Source: Brasenia schreberi (Eukaryota; Streptophyta; Magnoliopsida; Nymphaeales; Cabombaceae). From it: DNA of 64,000 nucleotides. The notes under the pieces were generated by a model. That model did not search any database. It had not been told where the DNA came from and was given only the letters and a program-made list of their open reading frames with translations. The DNA lies in assembly GCA_036023115.1 (NCBI GenBank), contig JAYKKT010000074.1, forward strand, positions 12,148,001-12,212,000, read 5' to 3'. Positions 58,794 through 64,000 of the stretch are shown one piece after another. The translations under genes were made by a program, and so were the position numbers. The number at the start of each line of letters is the position of its first letter. Position 1 is the first letter of the stretch.

Positions 58794-60124
58794 GTGAGTG
58801 GTTTTGATTGGTTGTGTCCACTTTTGTACTTTTCTTTTTCCCATGGTAGTTTTTCTGAAGATGTTTATTAAATCAGGGGAAGAAGTTTCTTTTGAATCAG
58901 GATTGGTAGTTAGCGTTTTCTCTCTGAAGCTTTGGTTGCTGTCTCTTATATTAGAGATTTGAAGGTCTTAGTTCGTTGACCGTTAATCATCTTTGTGGGT
59001 TATGCTTTATTTGTCATGTTATTTTCAAGTATGCCTCTCCGGTACGCCTTCTTCTGGCATTTTCCATTGAAACTTGACTTGGATAATCTGTTTCCCTGAA
59101 AGAAAAGTAAAAGTAACGGCTGAGCTCAGCATCGCACCTTTTTCTTTAACTGTTCCTTTCAGGTGAGCATTTAATTGGTATAAGGTATCAACATAATTCG
59201 TCCGAAAGTAAGCACAGGATATTGAAAACTATCTTTTCTTTTTCATTGGGAATCTTTTGAAAATTATTCTCATGCAGGAAAGTTTCTTACGTGTTCCTTG
59301 CATGGTAAGCATTTACATCGTATAGGAGATGAGCGAAATTTGTAAGGGGAAACTCCTTAATATTGAAAGCTGTCTTTTCTTTTTCTCGAGTTCCTCTTGC
59401 AAACTATTGTGTATAGGACAATAAAATCAATAAGAATATAGTTTAAACTAAAGGAACTATGGCTAACAATAGAATATTTTGTCATGTTTTTACTTCATAA
59501 TTATTAAAAACGAGATGGTTCAAAATGTTGATATTTTGAAAATATTGTATTTTCTTGACAATACAGTGGCTTTTAAAATAGCATTTTCAACGCTATGTCT
59601 TAGACTAAATTTTAGAGGTGCTATTAGTCACATGTATTTTCTGAAAATCTTTCATATGCATGTATTTTCTATGATAATTAGTGGCAGTTGAAGGGTGAGT
59701 ATATGATGAATAGCCTACAAGCTGAAGGTGGTATCATGAGTTTGAGAGTATGGATATATTGTGGATTGTGAGTCTATGACATTAGGCGGTTTGATGTTTA
59801 TCTCTGTTTTTTGACGGTGTGGCATTGGTTATAGTGTATCCTTGTCTAGTCATGGATTGGGATACCAATAATGTGTAATGCAAGAAAGGCTTATGAAATT
59901 TTCCATAGAAAGACGCTAAGGTTTGATAATAATTCTAAATTTTAATAGCATCGACAGGTTATGCTATGAATGTGATACTGAAAGGTTCAAGAGGTTGTAT
60001 GGGCCATATCAGTTTTGTTACAATATTCCCGTGACTTGTTTAAAAGATGAAACATGGAAACTACAAAAAGGAAATATAAGTGCATAGCAAAGAAGGAACC
60101 ACAAGGCTATATAATTTAACAGGC
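58794..60124 (+). other. start of ankyrin gene intron 1, no exon recognised
   Basis: AT-rich. An imperfect repeat of gtgttccttgcatggtaagcattta / tgttcctttcaggtgagcattta type occurs at about 59150-59190 and 59290-59320. No ankyrin coding was found. Confidence 0.45.
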
Positions 60125-60127
60125 ACA

Positions 60128-62180
60128 GAGATTACAACAACAACAACTAAGCCTTTTCCCATACTAGACGGGGCCAACTACATGGATTCTTTGTTGCCAC
60201 ATAGCTCTATCATGTGCCATGTTAGCAGTTAACTCACAATAAGCTAGATCATTCTTTATTGTTACCTTCTTATAAGTTCTTCCTCTAATCTTCTTTCTAT
60301 ATGTCCAAACCATCTTAAATGATATTCTCTCATTTTATCCTCTATTGGTGCCACTCCTAATTTGTTTCTAATAACCTCAATATGTATACGGTCTTTTCTT
60401 CTATGACCACTCATCCATCTCAACATTTTCATTTATGTCACAGACATCTTTTCTACATGTTGATGATTAACTGCCCAACACGCAGAAGTCAGAACCATAA
60501 AACACGGCAGGTCTAATTGATGCTCTATAATATTTACCTTTTACCTTTAATGGTATCTTCTTTCATCACTATGAAAAATTAACCCTAGTTATTTAAAACT
60601 TTCCTGTTGGGGGATGTAATGTGTGTTAATTTTAATTTCTATGTCTTCTCAAGTAACCAAATGATCAAACTTACATTTCATATATTGTCTTTGTTCTACT
60701 AAGTCGGAGGGCTTTGCTTTCTAATGCTTCTCTCTATAGTTCCAATTTTCTATGAACTTTTTCCTTAGACTCTTCCACTAACACAATGTCATCTGCAAAT
60801 AACATACACCAAGGCACTTCATCTTGAATATGTTTTGTTAACTCATCAATCACCGTTATAAATAAGTATGGACTTAAAGTTGATCCTTGATGTAACCCAA
60901 TATTAACTTCAAAGAAGTATGTCATTCCTTCATGAGTCGTCACACATGTTTTTGCACCATCGTACATGTCTCTTACAAGGTTAATGAATGTCAATTGGAT
61001 ACCTCTTTTTTCTAAAGTTCTCCAAAGAACCTCCCTCGGTACCATATCATAAGCTTTTTCTAGATCAATAAATATCATGCGAAGGTCTTTCTTTTTTGCT
61101 CTAAAGTGTTCCATAAGATGTCTAAAAGGGTGAATCGCTTCTACAGTAGATCTGCCTGACATGAATCCAAATTGGTTCTCTGTTGTACTTGATACTTGTC
61201 TTAACCTACATCCGATAATGCTTTCCCACAATTTCATAGTATGGCTCATTAACTTGATACCTCGATAGCACAATTCTGAATGTCTCCCTTGTTCTTATAT
61301 ATGTGTATAAGTGTACTCGCTCTTCATTCCTCAAGCATCTTTTGGTTTCTCCATATTTCATTAAATAGTCTTGTGAGCGAAGTGATTCCTATTTCTCCTA
61401 GAATTTTCCAAACTTCTAAAGGAATATTGTCTGGTCCTACCGATTTCTTTCACCCTCTTTTGAGTTAAGCTTTTTATATAAATCCTCTCAAATTTTAGCT
61501 TTTGTTTCACTGATGGCCTTTTTCGCTTCTTTCTTTGCTTCCTTATAAGCCTCTAAAGTTTCACTAGTCTTCTTAGCATAATATAATTTGTAACATGCCA
61601 TCTTTGCCTTGATTTTATTTTGCACAAATTCACTCCACCACTAAGCTTCTTTTTTGTGCCGGTACACCTCACTTAGATTTACCTAACACATCTTTCGCCA
61701 CTTTTCCTAATATGTATAGCTACATTGTTCCACATATCATAAGGTGTACCAACATAATTCCAAACATCTCCTTGAAGGACTTTATGTATAAATAGACCTT
61801 CTTTCTCGCTTTTGAGGTTCCATCATTTAGTGTAAATAGCTCGATGCACTCTTTTCTTCTTTGTCCACTTTTTCACTTTTAAATCCATAACTAAAAGTCA
61901 ACGTTGGGTGGTTAAACTTTCTCTTCGAATTACCTTCCAATCTTTACAACATGATTTATCTTTTTCCTACAAACAAAATAATGAATTTGTGTTTGTGATA
62001 AGCCACTCTTATAAGTAATCAAATGCCATTGCAAAATTTAAAATCTCCCTACCTTCCTCATTTATATCCCCAAAACCAAAGTTTTCATGAATATCTTGAT
62101 ATCCTAATGCCTCTTTACCGACATTTCCATTTAAGTCTCCTCCTAAAGAAATCATTTCCCTTTGTGGAATTCTTTGAATC
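60128..62180 (-). mobile_element. RTE-type LINE copy 5 (minus), with internal deletion
   Basis: Minus-strand copy starting with the (GTT)n tail (60134-60146). The RT frame 61273-60734 (179 aa) has an intact FADD site ('[16 protein letters not shown]'), 'NQFGFMSGRSTVEAI' and '[19 protein letters not shown]'. Further left on the map the connector and endonuclease end follow to about 62170. Compared with copy 6, about 270 bp between 'cctaccgattt' and 'ctttcaccctc' are missing at about 61445. Small frameshifts are present. Confidence 0.92.
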
Positions 62181-62189
62181 ACCTTATCA

Positions 62190-64000
62190 GTAGTATGGCT
62201 CTAAAATGTCCATAAGACGTCTCAAAAAGTGAATCGCTTCAACAGTAGATCTGCCTGGTATGAATCCAAATTGGTTCTCTGTTGTACTTGATACTTGTCT
62301 TAACCTACATTCGATAATGCTTTCTCATAATTTCATAGTATGGCTCATTAACTTATACCTCGATAATTCGCACAATTCTGAATGTCTCCCTTGTTCTTAT
62401 ATATGGGTACAAGTGTACTCGCTTTCCATTCCTCGGGCATCTTTCGGTTACTCCATATTTAATTAAATAGTCTTCTAAGCCAAGTGATTCCTATTTCTCA
62501 TAGTATTTTCCAAACTTCTATAGGAATATTGTGTCCTACCGATTTACTGCCCTTCATATGTTTAACAACCTCTTTGACTTCATTCTTTTGAATACGTCGG
62601 TAGAAATTGTGGTTTATATACTTTTCTGATTTGGCTAACTCTCCTAAGTTAATACTAACATCTTTATTTTCATTAAAAAGCTTATAAAAATAGTTTTTCC
62701 ATCTATTTTTTATATCATCATTTGCCACTAGAATTTTTTCATCTTCGTCTTTAATGCATCTCACATAATTAAGGTCTTTAGTTTTCTTTATCTCTAGCCC
62801 TAACTATCCTAAAAATATCTCTTTCACTCTCTTTTGAGTTGAGTTTTTTATATAAATCCTCCCAAATTTTAGCTTTTGCTTCACTGACAGCCTTTTTAAC
62901 TTCTTTCTTTGCTGTCTGATAAGCCTCTAAAGTTTCACTAGTTTTCTTAGCATAATGTAATTTGTAACATGCCCATTTTTTCTTGATTTTATTTTGCACT
63001 ACTTTACTCCACCACCAAGCTTCTTTTTCACTCCACCACCAAGCTTCTTTTTGTGCCGGTACAGCTCCCATAGATTCACCTAACACATCTTTTGCCACTT
63101 TCCTAATATGTATAGCCATATTGTTCCACATATCACAAGGTGTACCAACATAATTCCAAGCATCTCCTTGAAGGACTTTCTTTTTAAATATATCTTCTTT
63201 CTCGCTTTTGAGGTTCCACCATTTAGTTTGAACAGCTCGATGATGCACTCTTTTCTTCTTTGTTCATTTTTTTTATTTGTAAATCTATAACTAAAAGTCG
63301 ATGTTGGGTGGTTAAACTTTCTCCTGGAATTACCTTGCAATCTTGACAACACGCTTTATCTTTTTTTCTACAAATAAAGTAATCAATTTGTGTTTGTGAT
63401 AAGCCACTCTTATAAGTAATTAAATGTTCATCTCGTTTTTTGAAGATTGTATTGACTATAAAGAGATCAAATGCCATAGCAAAATTTAAAATCTCCCTAC
63501 CTTCCTCATTTATATCCCCAAAACCAAAGTTTCCATGAATACCTTGATATCCTAATGCCTCTTTACCGACACAAGTCTCCTCCTAAACAAATCATCTCCC
63601 TTTGGGATGCCTAAGCACAAACTATATTCAAAACCTCTGCTCCTAATACTAATTTCAACATCATGATTCGGTCACCATATCGTTGTTTGTCTACTACATA
63701 CACTATCCTTTAAATCTTTATTTGTACCAATTTAGTTTCGAGCCTTTTCCTTACCTGAGTACCATAATTTAAAACTTGTATCCTCTATCTCCTTTGCTTT
63801 TTCTTCAACACACTTTGTCTCTTGTAAACATAGAATATGAATCTTTCTCTGAATCATAGTATCTACCACCTCCATTAGCTTACCGGATAATGTTCTGATA
63901 TTCCAAGAACCAATACGAATCTTATTATCTAGGACTAGCTTCCTTACTCCCCGCATCTGTTCATATTGAAAATGTGGAGACCCTCTCTGTAAATTATTTA
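62190..64000 (-). mobile_element. RTE-type LINE copy 6 (minus), extends past the window
   Basis: Begins inside the RT (62197: aaaatgtccataagacgtctc) and runs through the connector (62764-62498, 'IKNRWKNYFYKLFNEN') and 63248-62778. The APE-type endonuclease is in 63477-63223 ('LSQTQIDYFICRKKDK', 'VIPGESLTTQHRLLVIDLQ') and 63956-63732 ('IGSWNIRTLSGKLMEVVDTM', 'ILCLQETKC'). The endonuclease N-terminus (WNIRTL, LQETK) is visible only in this copy. The 3' 1 kb is missing. At 63005-63056 a 25-bp unit (ctccaccaccaagcttcttttt) is duplicated, giving a repeated EAWWWS. Confidence 0.92.

Overview
This is nuclear DNA of a flowering plant. The genes have GT-AG introns, the protein families are plant types (an isoprenylated HMA protein, a plant-type ATP-phosphofructokinase, a RING-H2 ligase with a plant-specific linker, a phytochrome-interacting ankyrin protein), and AT-rich intergenic DNA is filled with plant transposons (Ty1/copia, RTE- and L1-type LINEs, hAT elements, tRNA-derived SINEs). 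There is no bacterial, organellar or CRISPR-type content. The species cannot be named from the sequence.

Host genes. (1) A small HIPP-type heavy-metal-associated isoprenylated protein gene, minus strand, 2996-3743, three exons. (2) An ATP-dependent 6-phosphofructokinase, plus strand, 17095-19302, two exons, 485 aa. (3) A RING-H2 E3 ubiquitin ligase-like gene, plus strand, 41845-50468, six coding exons, 548 aa, with an RTE LINE in its first intron. (4) The first exon of a PIA2-like ankyrin-repeat gene, plus strand, 58662-58793; the rest would lie beyond the window, past a LINE cluster. (5) A possible first coding exon of an unrecognised gene near 35.3-35.5 kb, minus strand. A decayed PPR gene fragment lies near 7.2-7.6 kb.

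Mobile DNA by region. 1-1979: 3' end of a degenerate copia element and one LTR. 4.2-6.3 kb: decayed RTE LINE. 6.5 kb: L1 RNase H-like fragment. 7.5-9.1 kb: SINEs. 11.4-13.8 kb: RICESLEEPER-type hAT relic. 19.5-21.6 kb: RTE tail next to a copia gag/leader fragment. 21.8-28.2 kb: a minus-strand hAT element containing a second, plus-strand hAT (23442-26840) with a perfect 8-bp target duplication. 28.3-34.5 kb: a copia element with LTRs, primer-binding site, gag and pol. 36-41 kb: microsatellites and SINE pieces. 51.3-54.0 kb: L1 LINE split by a 2.1-kb LTR-like element. 55.8-57.0 kb: the best preserved RTE LINE. 60.1-64.0 kb: two RTE LINE copies head to tail.

The genes do not form a pathway. I found no undescribed functional system. 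The window's value lies in well-marked nested insertions, exon duplications inside transposase genes, and gene structures altered by LINE insertion. All exon models are read by eye from frames and splice sites, without transcript support.
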